Source: Actinopolyspora alba (GTDB taxonomy: Bacteria; Actinomycetota; Actinomycetes; Mycobacteriales; Pseudonocardiaceae). From it: 64,000 bases of DNA. Shown here piece by piece: positions 42,492-51,056 of the stretch. The stretch covers positions 248,001 through 312,000 of the forward strand of contig NZ_FOMZ01000001.1 of assembly GCF_900112765.1 (NCBI RefSeq), in the 5' to 3' direction. A model generated the notes under the pieces. It saw only the letters and a list, made by a program, of their open reading frames with translations, had not been told where the DNA came from and did no database searches. The translations under genes were made by a program, and so were the position numbers. Position 1 is the stretch's first letter. Every line of letters begins with the position of its first letter.

Positions 42492-43729
42492 CGTGCTCTC
42501 CCGTCGTGTTTTCCGAAGATCACGACGGCGTTGCTGCCGCCGAAGGCCAGCCCGTTGCTCTGCACGATCCTCAGATCGGCCTCCGCCGCACGGTTGGGTA
42601 CGCAGTCGATCGGGCACTCCGGATCGAGCTCCCGATGGTTGACGGTGGGCGGAACGAATCCGTGGGTGATCGCGGAGACGCACGCTATCGCCGCCAGCGC
42701 ACTCGCCGCTCCCATGGCGTGCCCCAGCATCGACTTCACCGACACGGTCGGCGGCGGTGACTCACCGTACACGTCGAGCACCGCTCCGACCTCGGTAACG
42801 TCGTTGCGGCCGGTTCCGGTGCCGTGCGCCGAGACGAGATCGACGTCCCGGGGTGCGATTCCCGCGTCCCGCAGGGCCGTACGCATGCAGGAGGCCACGC
42901 TCGCCCGGTCGGGTGCGACGGGATGCAGCGCGTCGCAGTTGAGCCCGTAACCGAGCACCTCCGCGTGGATGGGAGCACCGCGCGCCAGTGCGGCACTCCT
43001 GCGCTCCAGCAGGAGCATCCCTGCCCCCTCCGACAGGAGAATGCCCGCCCTGTCGCGGTCGAACGGGCGGCACGCGTCGGGTGCCAGCAGCCCCAGCCGC
43101 GAGAATCCGCTGAACAGTTTGCGGCTCATGGCATCGGCTCCCCCGCAGAGCGCGAACTCCGCGGCACCGGAACGAACCGCGTCGACGCCCTCACCGATGG
43201 CGTGGTTACCAGCCGCGCACGCCGTTCCCGGCACGGACGGGACCGCCGAGGGCAGGTCCAACTCCTGGGAGACCGAGGTGGCGAGGTTGTGCGGCAGAAC
43301 CGTCCCCGTAGGCAGCGGATCACGAGTCTCTCCGCCGGGAAGCGCCTCGGTTTCCACGAGACGTTCGAGCTGTGGCCCGCCCCCGTTGGTCGTACCGACC
43401 GAGATCACCCCGTCACCCCGGAGCGTCTCCTCGGGCGGCCGCGCATCGAGCACGGCCATCCGGGACGCGGCCACCGCGAACCGCGCCGCTCGGCCGAGTC
43501 GTTCGACGGGCAGACGCCGGATCCACCGGTCGGGCCGGAAACCGTTCACCTCGCAGCCGACCGGGTGTTCGAAGCCTCTGGTGTCGAAACCGGTGATCGG
43601 CGCGGCACCGGTGCGTCCGGCTCGCAGCCCCGCGACATAGTCGGTCAGCTCGCTGGCGATGGGAGACACCACACCCATACCTGTCACCACGACCCGCTCA
43701 CCGGTGTCGTCACGATCCGGAAAAGTCAT
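42488..43729 (-). CDS. Type II ketosynthase (KS-alpha, second copy)
   Basis: This 413-aa KS has Cys171 in PGTACAAGNHA, His in SAHGTGTGRND and His in KSMLGHAMGA, so it should be active. N-terminus RVVVTGMGVVSP is standard. ATG 43729 is preceded by GGAG. It is translationally coupled to the KS-beta gene after it. With the KR, dehydratase pair and isomerases encoded around it, it likely runs iterative rounds that leave conjugated double bonds rather than poly-beta-ketones. Confidence 0.9.
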   Translation of the reverse strand: MTFPDRDDTGERVVVTGMGVVSPIASELTDYVAGLRAGRTGAAPITGFDTRGFEHPVGCEVNGFRPDRWIRRLPVERLGRAARFAVAASRMAVLDARPPEETLRGDGVISVGTTNGGGPQLERLVETEALPGGETRDPLPTGTVLPHNLATSVSQELDLPSAVPSVPGTACAAGNHAIGEGVDAVRSGAAEFALCGGADAMSRKLFSGFSRLGLLAPDACRPFDRDRAGILLSEGAGMLLLERRSAALARGAPIHAEVLGYGLNCDALHPVAPDRASVASCMRTALRDAGIAPRDVDLVSAHGTGTGRNDVTEVGAVLDVYGESPPPTVSVKSMLGHAMGAASALAAIACVSAITHGFVPPTVNHRELDPECPIDCVPNRAAEADLRIVQSNGLAFGGSNAVVIFGKHDGRAR

Positions 43730-43934
43730 CACAACTCCAGTCGCCGGTCGGGGCGCCGCCGGTCCACTCCGCCGGTCCACTCCGAGCCGAGTGACCGCAC
43801 GTGGTTCGTACGTAGGGGCGGCACGAAGTCTAGGTAAGCGCTCCGTTCCCCGACTCCGGAATTGCCGGTACCTGCAACAGGCGCCGAACCCGCCGCGGGA
43901 GGAGCGGAAAGTGATTCGGCGGGAAGCGCGCCCG

Positions 43935-44549
43935 CTATCCCTCGTTCAACATGGCGGCGAAGCTCCGCGACCATTCCGCTCCCCAGAGCTTCTCCCTACC
44001 GGCCACGAAGAAGGGAGTGCCGAACACGCCGTCGCGCTCCGCCCTTTCGAGGACTTTCCCGGCCTGTTCGCGGAGAACGGCATCGTCGGAAACGGCGCGT
44101 CGCACCTCCGAACCGAGGCCGAACTCCTCGGCGACACCGCCGATCTCCTCCAGGGTGCACACATCGCGACCCCCCTCCCACCGGGCCCGGTAGACCGCGC
44201 CGGCGAACTCCGCACCGCGACCGTGCCGTTCGGCGACGAGATAGGCCAGGTGGGGAACCTCCCAGCTCTCCGACTCCTCGACAGGCCAGCTCATCGTCAG
44301 ACCACGTTTCCGAGCGATCCGGTTCACGTCCTGCCGCACATAGCGTTCCTTGGCGGCCGACATTTCTCCCCCGGGCAGTCCGGCTCCCTCGCCACGTCCC
44401 CACCCGGAATCCGAGAGGTCCCATACCGGCAGCCACTCGATCGCTCGAAACCGTTCCGGGAAGGATTCGCTCAGCTCCTCGAACGCGAACCGGCAGTACG
44501 GGTTGTGGAACGAGAAATACCAGCGAGCTCGGTTGCCATCAGTGTTCAC
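43935..44549 (-). CDS. DsbA/HCCA-isomerase-like thioredoxin-fold protein (copy 2)
   Basis: The 204-aa product has the DsbA-family arrangement of thioredoxin fold with helical insert: WYFSFHNPYCRFAFEEL at the N-terminus, WEVPHLAYLVAERHG in the middle, and a cis-Pro loop GVFGTPFFVAGREKLWG near the end. There is no CxxC; the site reads NPYC, as in 2-hydroxychromene-2-carboxylate isomerase-type proteins, which use glutathione-like thiols. I recall related proteins in cinnamoyl-lipid polyene clusters linked to double-bond geometry. GTG 44549 has GAGG five bases upstream; GTG 44567 is an alternative. It lies between the dehydratase pair and a KS. Confidence 0.72.
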   Translation of the reverse strand: MNTDGNRARWYFSFHNPYCRFAFEELSESFPERFRAIEWLPVWDLSDSGWGRGEGAGLPGGEMSAAKERYVRQDVNRIARKRGLTMSWPVEESESWEVPHLAYLVAERHGRGAEFAGAVYRARWEGGRDVCTLEEIGGVAEEFGLGSEVRRAVSDDAVLREQAGKVLERAERDGVFGTPFFVAGREKLWGAEWSRSFAAMLNEG

Positions 44550-44579
44550 GTTGTCCTCGCAGTTCACATCCCGTGTCGG

Positions 44580-45041
44580 TCAGCCGAGCACCCGCCCCGA
44601 GGGGCGCAGGGCGAGTACGGCGCGTTCCAACTCGAACACCCGGTTACCGCTCACTTCGGTGCGTCCTTCGAACAGCAACGTGTCGCCCGCTTCGCGGGAC
44701 AGCGACACGTGATGCTCCAACACGTCGCCGGGATAGACGTCGCCGTGGAACTCCGCTTTGGCCATGGACCCGAACAGCAGCACTTTGTCACCGAATCCCC
44801 CGGCTCGTTCACCACCGAGCGCGGCGAGCAGTGCTGCCGACTGCCCCCAGGACTCGACGAGCAACGAGGCTGGGTATCTCGGATCGGTGTCGTCCGCGAC
44901 ATCCGCGTAGCAGGGTTCGTTGATCGTGACCGCCTTGCGCGCCACGAGCCTTTCGCCCGGTACCGCATCGACGACCCGATCGACGAGCAACATCGGATAG
45001 CGGTGCGGCAGCAGGGCACGGATCCGTTGGACGGACAGCAC
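44580..45041 (-). CDS. FabZ/FabA-like hot-dog dehydratase subunit carrying the catalytic Glu
   Basis: This 153-aa hot-dog protein opens with the FabZ-like LPHRYPMLLVDRV. The helix segment SLLVESWGQSAALL carries Glu63 in the position of the FabZ acid residue. The catalytic His of the usual GHFP loop is missing; the loop reads DDTDPRYPA. In FabZ dimers each active site is built from the His of one chain and the Glu of the other, so this chain can only supply Glu. The GTG start has GGAGG upstream and lies two bases from the stop of its putative partner. Confidence 0.8.
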   Translation of the reverse strand: MLSVQRIRALLPHRYPMLLVDRVVDAVPGERLVARKAVTINEPCYADVADDTDPRYPASLLVESWGQSAALLAALGGERAGGFGDKVLLFGSMAKAEFHGDVYPGDVLEHHVSLSREAGDTLLFEGRTEVSGNRVFELERAVLALRPSGRVLG

Positions 45042-45043
45042 TA

Positions 45044-45445
45044 CTACTCCTCCCGGTACGACAACCGCATGTTGGCCACGGCGAGCTCGGCGCGGTGGAC
45101 CGAGGCGGAGACCGACCAGGGTTCGTCCCGTCCGGCCGGTTCGGTCCAGCGCAGCTCGATCGTCAGGTGATCACCGGGGTACACCGCGGCGCCGAACTTG
45201 GCGCTGCGTACTCCGCTCAGCCTCACGCGCCGTCCCGGCGGACCCCCCTGTACCGCCGTCCGGTGCACGAGGTCGAGAACGCACACCCCGGGGAAGACGG
45301 GGAAACCGGGGTAGTGTCCGGCGAAGACCGGTTCCTCGGGCGTGACCTCGACCTCCGCGCGCACCGTTCGGTCGGGCCCCACGGGCTCGTCCAACTCCAC
45401 CGGGGCCGTCACGGGCGAGACCACGGCCCTGATCGTGCTGTTCAC
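45044..45445 (-). CDS. Hot-dog dehydratase subunit carrying the catalytic His
   Basis: The 133-aa hot-dog protein has the FabZ-type loop FAGHYPGFPVFPGV with His44, but the following helix reads VLDLVHRTA with Asp58 where FabZ has Glu. It is the complement of the 153-aa neighbour, which has Glu but no His. GTG 45445 has GGGAG upstream. The pair most simply forms a heterodimer with one complete His/Glu site that dehydrates 3-hydroxyacyl-ACP to enoyl-ACP. Paired dehydratases of this kind (ApeI/ApeP) are known from Gram-negative aryl polyene systems. Confidence 0.75.
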   Translation of the reverse strand: MNSTIRAVVSPVTAPVELDEPVGPDRTVRAEVEVTPEEPVFAGHYPGFPVFPGVCVLDLVHRTAVQGGPPGRRVRLSGVRSAKFGAAVYPGDHLTIELRWTEPAGRDEPWSVSASVHRAELAVANMRLSYREE

Positions 45446-45488
45446 TGTGAGCTCCCGACGAGCGTGTGCGCTCTCGTTGTTCCCCGGA

Positions 45489-46553
45489 TCACCGGTGATC
45501 TCCGGACAGGGCGCGCAGCGTCGACTCGTCGAAGGTGACCAGCTCCCACGTCCCGCCGGACCGTTGGGTCATGTAGCCGTGCGTGATTCGCCCGGTGGCA
45601 GTGGGTACCAGCCGACCGTCACGAACCACGTAACAGTCCATCCGCGAGGTGTAGAGCAGGCTCTTGAACACCTCTTCCACGGTGTAGACGGTGTAGAGGT
45701 CCTCTTCCATTCGCACTTCGTCCAGCAGGTCGAGTCGCGAGTGGGTCACCACCGGAATCCAGTTTCGCTCGTCCAGCACCCGTTTGACGTCGAGGCCCCG
45801 ATCGGCGAGGAACAGATCGACCACTTCCTCGAGCTGCCGCAGGAAACCGGACATCGGCATCCGGTCGCCGAAATGGCAGTAGAAGTAGGGCACTCGCCAT
45901 TTCCACCCGAACGCGTTGTCCGCACCGATCAACTCGTTCAGCACGGGATCCTGTCCCGATTCCCGGCCCCCCGTGGTGCCGCGTCCCGAGTCGAGGGCCG
46001 TGCGCGGCACCGGCGCCGCGGCGAGCTCGATCGGCTCGGCCGTGCCCAACCGCTCGGTCACGAACCGCTCGAGCTCGGCAGGCACGGGGAACCGCGCGTC
46101 CACACCTGGCTCCACGCGCAGCAGCACTTCGAGTACGGTCCTGGCGTTGGTGACGGACCGGCCCGCACGCGACACCGTGGAGGTGACGTCGAACCGCATC
46201 CGCGTGTCGTCCGGAGTGTGCACCGGCTTGACGGACAGCGTTGCCAGATCGTCCACGTGCAGGTTCTTCGGCAATCGCGTGTCGATGTGGACGACGTCCA
46301 GCCCGAGCCCGAACTCCTCGTAAAGCGTCCCGGGGGCCAGCCCGGCGGAGCGGAAGTGTTCCAGCACCGCGGCCTCGGCCAGGTAGTTGATGTGTCGGAA
46401 ACCGAGCGAGGTGCTGACGGTGCACCCCTCGTACCCGGGACGCAACCGGGTGCTGCCGCTGGTTTCCAGCAGATTCCGGACGGCTTCGTCCCATGGACCG
46501 CCGGTGTCGTGTTCGGCGGTTTCCTGGGTCTTCGAAGTCGGTACGGCGGTCAT
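45489..46553 (-). CDS. Tandem hot-dog (4HBT-type) thioesterase-like protein
   Basis: The 354-aa product looks like two hot-dog domains in one chain. The first half has LGFRHINYLAEAAVLEHFRSAGL (the long 4HBT helix region) followed by strands LATLSVKPVHT and RMRFDVTSTV. The second half has WKWRVPYFYCHFGDRMPMSGFLRQLEEVVDLFL and the strands WIPVVTHSRLDLL and VYTVEEVFKSLLYTSRMDCYVV. Such proteins hydrolyse or transfer acyl groups from CoA or ACP. It may release or edit the polyene chain. Its ATG overlaps the hydrolase stop (ATGA). Confidence 0.6.
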   Translation of the reverse strand: MTAVPTSKTQETAEHDTGGPWDEAVRNLLETSGSTRLRPGYEGCTVSTSLGFRHINYLAEAAVLEHFRSAGLAPGTLYEEFGLGLDVVHIDTRLPKNLHVDDLATLSVKPVHTPDDTRMRFDVTSTVSRAGRSVTNARTVLEVLLRVEPGVDARFPVPAELERFVTERLGTAEPIELAAAPVPRTALDSGRGTTGGRESGQDPVLNELIGADNAFGWKWRVPYFYCHFGDRMPMSGFLRQLEEVVDLFLADRGLDVKRVLDERNWIPVVTHSRLDLLDEVRMEEDLYTVYTVEEVFKSLLYTSRMDCYVVRDGRLVPTATGRITHGYMTQRSGGTWELVTFDESTLRALSGDHR

Positions 46554-47464
46554 GCGCTCACCTCGTTCACTGTTTCGGGGGCGGACTGTGGAGTCCCCGG
46601 CTCGTCCAGTTCGGCCAGAAATCGGCTCGCGGCGGCCACGAACTGCTCGGGAGCCTCGATCATCGGGAAGTGGCCGCAGTCGGAAAGCGACCGAGCACGT
46701 GCGTCCGGCAGGTTCTCGGCCAGCCGGAATCCCTCCTCCGGGGGCGCCGCCGCGTCGGATTCACCGACCAGCACCCGGCACGGCGAGGTGATCCGCTCGG
46801 TGAGCAACCAGGGTGTGCTCAGATAAAGATTGAAAAAGCACAACCAGCCGTAGGGCCCGATCTTGCGGCACATCAGTCGTCCGAGCTCCTCCGACTTCTC
46901 GTCGGAAAGGCGCCCTCCCGCGTGCAGTCGAATCCCGTCCCGGATCGTTCGCTCGAAATCGTGCAACGAGGTCGTGATCGACTCCCACTCGAAGTCGCCG
47001 GGATCGGAGCGATAGAAGGGTGAGACGAACACCGTTCCCGGGGTTCTTTGCCGACGCGGTTCGACGTCCCCGGAACGAGAGGTGCCGTACTCGGCCGGAT
47101 CGAGCGAACCGTTGGCCAAGGCATCCAGCAGCAGACTCGCGGACAGCGAGTGAGCCACCAGCAGATCGAGCCCACCGGGAACGAGTTCCATCGCCGTACG
47201 CACCCACCGGGAGGAGTCGCCGCTCAACGACCACGTCGCGTCGAAGCCGCCCCGCCAGGGCAGATCGGCCGCCCAGACCTCGGTGTCCTCCGGCCAACCG
47301 CGCGAAACGGCGTTCCACACCGCCGCGCTGTTGGACAGTCCGTGCAGCAGCAGCACGCGGCGGCGGGGGCACTCCGCCGCCACCGTCCGGTGCAGTCGCA
47401 CGGCGGCTTCGACACCGTTTCCTCGATCCGGTGATTCGATCGGCCCCGGTTCTTCGCCACTCAC
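46550..47464 (-). CDS. Alpha/beta hydrolase
   Basis: This 304-aa alpha/beta-hydrolase-fold protein has the oxyanion segment LLLHGLSNSAAVW, nucleophile elbow VAHSLSAS (Ser106), the acid region VGESDAAAPP and the late histidine in CGHFPMIEAPEQF. The elbow is A-H-S-L-S rather than G-x-S-x-G, a small departure. It lies between a KS-beta gene and the tandem hot-dog gene, overlapping both by four bases. It may be a type II thioesterase that clears stalled ACP chains, or an acyltransferase that passes the chain to the NRPS. Confidence 0.7.
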   Translation of the reverse strand: MSGEEPGPIESPDRGNGVEAAVRLHRTVAAECPRRRVLLLHGLSNSAAVWNAVSRGWPEDTEVWAADLPWRGGFDATWSLSGDSSRWVRTAMELVPGGLDLLVAHSLSASLLLDALANGSLDPAEYGTSRSGDVEPRRQRTPGTVFVSPFYRSDPGDFEWESITTSLHDFERTIRDGIRLHAGGRLSDEKSEELGRLMCRKIGPYGWLCFFNLYLSTPWLLTERITSPCRVLVGESDAAAPPEEGFRLAENLPDARARSLSDCGHFPMIEAPEQFVAAASRFLAELDEPGTPQSAPETVNEVSA

Positions 47465-48399
47465 CGGTACTCCTTCGCCGACTCCAGGACGACACCCGCG
47501 CTCGCGTCGTCCGCGTCACTTCCGGCTACGGCATGGACCGATCCGTGCTCTCCCGAGTCGAACCAGCCCACCGCGGCCACGCACTGCAGCACACCGAGCG
47601 CTCCCGAAGCCGCCCCCCAGGTGGCGGAAAGGTCGGTTCGCGCCACTCCCGTCAACAACCGCTCCGGTAGCGATTCCCCGTCCGTTTCCGGCACCAACCA
47701 CATGCCGGGCCGCGTTCGGACGTTGCCGCTCAGCAGTTCGAGGCATTCGGACACACCCGATGAACGAACACAGCTCACCAGTTCCGCGCGCGTCCGCGCG
47801 CCGCGCTCCCGCGCCGCCTCGGCGGATTCCAGGACCATCGCGGCCGCACCGTCGAGGCACCGTCGCTTTCCCGTGAAGGCGCGCACCGTTTCGTTGTCCG
47901 GTTCCACTCCGAGCACCAGGACCCGATCGGCTCGTTCGGCCCGCAGCAGCAGACTTGCCCACCGCACGGCGTCCACTCCGGAGGTGGGGCCGTTGCACAG
48001 CGTCAGGTTCGGGCCGCGCAGTCCGAACCTGATAGCTATCTCGGAGGCGATCACGTTGCTGGACGCGTTCGCGGTGTCCATCGGGCTGACCCCACGCGTG
48101 GTCTCGTCCGCTATGGTCCGAGCCACCCGGCAGACAGTGTCCAGATTCCCGAGGTTCGAACTGACCACCACCGCTGTGGCCGGATCGGCCCTGCCGTCCT
48201 CGCCGAGCAGCTCGGCGTCCCGCAGCGTCAGCAGCGCGGCGGCCAATCCCAGGGTCGTCGCGCGGTCCTTGTAGCGCAGTCCCTTCCTGCCGAGTACGGC
48301 GGCCGGATCGACTCGCTCGCCGGTCGGCTGCCGGGTGAGCAGATCGGTCGCTTCCGAAGCCCCCGGCAGCATCGGAAACGTTCCCGTGATCACGTTCAT
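47461..48399 (-). CDS. KS-beta / chain-length-factor-like protein (short)
   Basis: At 312 aa this is shorter than a usual CLF (~400). The thiolase fold is visible (VVVSSNLGNLDT; MDTANASSNVIASEIAIRFGLRGPN; RCLDGAAAMVLESAEAARERGAR). At the nucleophile position the strand reads TLCNGPTSG, which aligns Pro with the KS cysteine (the Cys present is three residues early). Both catalytic histidines are missing. ATG 48399 overlaps the stop of the active KS gene (ATGA), so the two are probable heterodimer partners. Confidence 0.75.
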   Translation of the reverse strand: MNVITGTFPMLPGASEATDLLTRQPTGERVDPAAVLGRKGLRYKDRATTLGLAAALLTLRDAELLGEDGRADPATAVVVSSNLGNLDTVCRVARTIADETTRGVSPMDTANASSNVIASEIAIRFGLRGPNLTLCNGPTSGVDAVRWASLLLRAERADRVLVLGVEPDNETVRAFTGKRRCLDGAAAMVLESAEAARERGARTRAELVSCVRSSGVSECLELLSGNVRTRPGMWLVPETDGESLPERLLTGVARTDLSATWGAASGALGVLQCVAAVGWFDSGEHGSVHAVAGSDADDASAGVVLESAKEYR

Positions 48400-49550
48400 G
48401 GGTGCGACACCTCCAGGACCGCCACGGCGTTCACTCCGCCGAAGCCGAAGGCGTGCACTTGCGCCAACGACATCGATTCGGTGACCGGCCGCTCGCTCAC
48501 CAGCCGGATCCCCTCGGCTTCCGGAGTCGGCGTGGTCAGCCCCGTGATCGGTGGGACCACTCCCGTTTCCAGGGAACGCACCGCCGCGACCAGACCGAGC
48601 AGTCCGGCGGAGCCGGAAGTGTGTCCGGTCATCGACTTGATGCCGGTTACCAGCGGTCGACCGACGCTGTTCCCGAAGACTCGGTGCAGCGACTCGGCCT
48701 CCACCTTGTCGTTCATCGGCGTACCGGTGGCGTGCAGCATCACCATGTCCACATCGGATGCTTCGACTGCCGCTCGCCGGTGCGCCTGGCGAATGCTCTC
48801 CGAGACGCCGTCCGGATCCGGCGCGGTGACGTGGTGCGCGTCGCAGTTGATCCCCACCGAACGCAACGACGCTCTGGGACCGGCATCGACCGAGTCGGAT
48901 GCGCGCAGCACCACCGCGGCCGCGCCCTCACCCATTACGGCCCCCTTACGATCCAGGTCGAACGGGCGCGGCCCGTCGGTCGGCACCTGTTGGAACCTGT
49001 CGGTGAGGCCGAACATGCTCTCGGTGATCACGTCTGCCCCCGCCACGACGACGGTTTCGGTCTCGCCCAGTTCGATCAGATCGGTTCCCAGCGCGAGCGC
49101 GTACAACGAAGCCGAACAGGCACCGGAGAGGGTGTGCGTGTCGGCCGCTCCCAGCCGTCGGCGGAGTGCTGTGCCGAAGTGCAGGTGCTCGGCCCGGAAT
49201 TCCGCCTCGTCACGCCACCAGAGCTCGGCCGATCGCAGCTCGCGGAGGCCGGTTCCGACCAACACCGGGACCTCGGTCGGGCCGGTGTACGAATCGTCGA
49301 GGTCGATTCCGGCATCGGCGAGGGCTTCCTCGACGGCCCGCAGCAGGAATCCGGTCGCGCGTCGCGGCTCGTCCACTCCCGGCTCGGGACGATCGTCTAT
49401 CTCGAACAACCGCTGCGCGTTGTATCTGGTCCGATCGAATCCACGCATCTCCGCGAGGGCGCCCCGCCCCGAACGGAGATTCTCGAAAACGGTGTCGACA
49501 TCGGCACCGATACCGGCCACCGCGCCGAGACCGGTTATTCCCACCGTCAT
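48396..49550 (-). CDS. Type II ketosynthase (KS-alpha, first copy)
   Basis: The 384-aa KS has Cys145 in LSGACSASLYA, His in MLHATGTPMND and His in KSMTGHTSGSAG, a complete triad. The loop HAFGFGGVNAV is intact. It is shorter than, and different in sequence from, the other two KS copies, with HATGT in place of HGTGT. ATG 49550 has GGAAGGAG upstream. It is the first gene of the minus-strand block 49550-40100 and is divergent from the ACP gene. Confidence 0.88.
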   Translation of the reverse strand: MTVGITGLGAVAGIGADVDTVFENLRSGRGALAEMRGFDRTRYNAQRLFEIDDRPEPGVDEPRRATGFLLRAVEEALADAGIDLDDSYTGPTEVPVLVGTGLRELRSAELWWRDEAEFRAEHLHFGTALRRRLGAADTHTLSGACSASLYALALGTDLIELGETETVVVAGADVITESMFGLTDRFQQVPTDGPRPFDLDRKGAVMGEGAAAVVLRASDSVDAGPRASLRSVGINCDAHHVTAPDPDGVSESIRQAHRRAAVEASDVDMVMLHATGTPMNDKVEAESLHRVFGNSVGRPLVTGIKSMTGHTSGSAGLLGLVAAVRSLETGVVPPITGLTTPTPEAEGIRLVSERPVTESMSLAQVHAFGFGGVNAVAVLEVSHP

Positions 49551-50008
49551 ACGGCCACTCCTTCCACCCTGTCGTGCCGAAATCCCGGAAGGCACGACGA
49601 GCGTGGTTCACAAAAGCACGCGTACTCGTTTCCGGAGCCGTATCGCACGAACCGGAGAATCACCCGAAAAGGGTGTCACGTCCAGCGCTCGTTCCGTTTG
49701 CGGCAACGAGCGTTGGTGTTCGGCCCGACAACGTGCTACGAGAACTCGGCCGGTTCGGCCTCCACGATGCTCGAAGCGCCGAGTCCGGCGGACGAGCAGT
49801 CCCCGGAACCGACCCGGCCACCGGTACGGACGGGGGAGAACCTTGCAGGTTCCGGCAGCCGCGGGAAAACGGACATGGTGGAATCCGTCTTCGGACGGTA
49901 GAACAGGGATCACACGATTCTTGCGGAATCCCGCCCGGTTTCTCGATGAGGTCCAGTATTCCGCCCCGGCACGACAAGCGGTTCGAACAGAACAGGAGGC
50001 CGAGAAAC
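49551..50008. promoter_or_regulatory. Divergent intergenic region between KS and ACP genes
   Basis: This 458-bp gap holds no credible gene. It should contain the promoter of the large KS operon (minus) and that of the ACP (plus). I see no obvious long palindrome. Confidence 0.45.
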
Positions 50009-50257
50009 ATGACGACTTCGGTGAACGAGCGTCACGCTCGGATCAAGGAACTCGTATGCGAGGTCCTCGAACTCGACCAGGAGGAAGTAACCGACACCAG
50101 CCTGTTCATCGAGGACCACGAGGCGGACTCGCTGCGGGCCATAGAGATCCTGGCCTCCCTCGAAAAGGAATTCGGCATAACCATCGACCAGTCCGAGCTG
50201 CCGCAACTGGTGAACCTGGAAAGCGTCTACACCGTTGTGGACCGCGAGATGGGGTGA
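50009..50257 (+). CDS. Acyl carrier protein of the type II PKS
   Basis: This 82-aa ACP has the phosphopantetheine serine (Ser41) in EADSLRAIEILASLEKEFGI, the canonical DSL motif followed by helix II. AGGAGG lies eight bases before ATG 50009. It is the only free-standing ACP in the window and the only cluster gene of the right arm on the plus strand, sitting between two minus-strand operons with its own terminator. It should carry the growing aryl-polyene chain for all three KS pairs and deliver it to the starter C domain of the NRPS. Confidence 0.93.
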   Translation: MTTSVNERHARIKELVCEVLELDQEEVTDTSLFIEDHEADSLRAIEILASLEKEFGITIDQSELPQLVNLESVYTVVDREMG

Positions 50258-50278
50258 ACCGCTCACCGCATTACGAAT

Positions 50279-50313
50279 CGGTGCCCGCGTCGGTGACGCG
50301 GGCACCGGCTTTT
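50279..50313 (+). terminator. Rho-independent terminator after the ACP gene
   Basis: A perfect 13-bp stem (CGGTGCCCGCGTC / GACGCGGGCACCG) with a 3-nt loop is followed by GCTTTT. It starts 22 nt after the ACP stop. Being nearly symmetric it may also stop the convergent minus-strand operon. Confidence 0.88.
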
Positions 50314-50345
50314 CGGGCACCGGCGTAGTGGGCAACCGATCCGCC

Positions 50346-51047
50346 TCAACCACACCCCCCGGCGTGCCCGTAGTCCAGGGTCCACACGGCTCTCCCCGAC
50401 TCGTCGTCAGCCGTGCTCTCGGACGACACTCGGGGAGAGCGGACCTCCTCGACGAACTCCTCCAAGCGGTCCACTCCCCAGAAGCGGGCGGAACCGGTGA
50501 CGAAGAACGGCACTCCGAAGACCTCCTCGGCACCGACTTCCAGCAGGCACCGTACCCCGCGCTCGCGCAACCCGGGATCGTCCGAGGCGGTGGCCAGCTC
50601 GTCCGGATCCAGCCCCAGCGATTCGCCGATCTCGGCCACCGTCGAGCGATCGCAGATGTCGCGTCCCTGTTCCCATCGAGCTCGATACGCCGCCGCCACG
50701 TACTCGGCTCCGCGCCCGTGATCGTGGGCACGCAGGTACGCCAGATGCGGCACCTCCCACACCGGCTGCCTGTCCAGCGGCCACTTCATCGCAGTACCGG
50801 ATTCCCGGGTGCGGCGAGTGACGTCGCGCAGGATGTAGAGGTTCTTCGCACGGGACATCTCCGTGTAGACGACCGAACCGCCCATGGCGCGCAACGCACT
50901 CTCGGTGGACTCGTCCGGCTCCCACGTGGGTATCCATCGCAGTCCGTGAACCAGGTCCCGGTGACGCTCGACGAACCGCAGGTAGGAAAGCCACGAGTAC
51001 GGACTCCGCAGCGAAAAGAAGAACTTCGCACGTGGTTCCTCCGGCAT
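50346..51047 (-). CDS. DsbA/HCCA-isomerase-like thioredoxin-fold protein (copy 1)
   Basis: This 233-aa protein begins AKFFFSLRSPYSWLSYLRF, where the S-x-x-SPYS pattern replaces CxxC, as in 2-hydroxychromene-2-carboxylate isomerases. It has PVWEVPHLAYLRAHDHG and the cis-Pro loop EVFGVPFFVTGSARFWG. It is a clear paralogue of the protein at 43935-44549, sharing the VPHLAYL and YRARWE segments, and has a longer, low-complexity tail. GAGGAAC precedes ATG 51047. It is the last gene of the KS-beta/PAL/CoA-ligase operon. Isomerisation of a polyene double bond is the favoured role; simple redox activity is excluded by the missing cysteines. Confidence 0.72.
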   Translation of the reverse strand: MPEEPRAKFFFSLRSPYSWLSYLRFVERHRDLVHGLRWIPTWEPDESTESALRAMGGSVVYTEMSRAKNLYILRDVTRRTRESGTAMKWPLDRQPVWEVPHLAYLRAHDHGRGAEYVAAAYRARWEQGRDICDRSTVAEIGESLGLDPDELATASDDPGLRERGVRCLLEVGAEEVFGVPFFVTGSARFWGVDRLEEFVEEVRSPRVSSESTADDESGRAVWTLDYGHAGGCG

Positions 51048-51056
51048 GTGAGTTCC

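Noticed and set aside
40100-49550. Primary fatty-acid synthase locus (FabF, FabZ, ACP)
   Set aside because: Several KS-beta partners without catalytic cysteine, the isomerase-like proteins and the PAL/ligase are not part of primary FAS, and there is no FabD or FabI.
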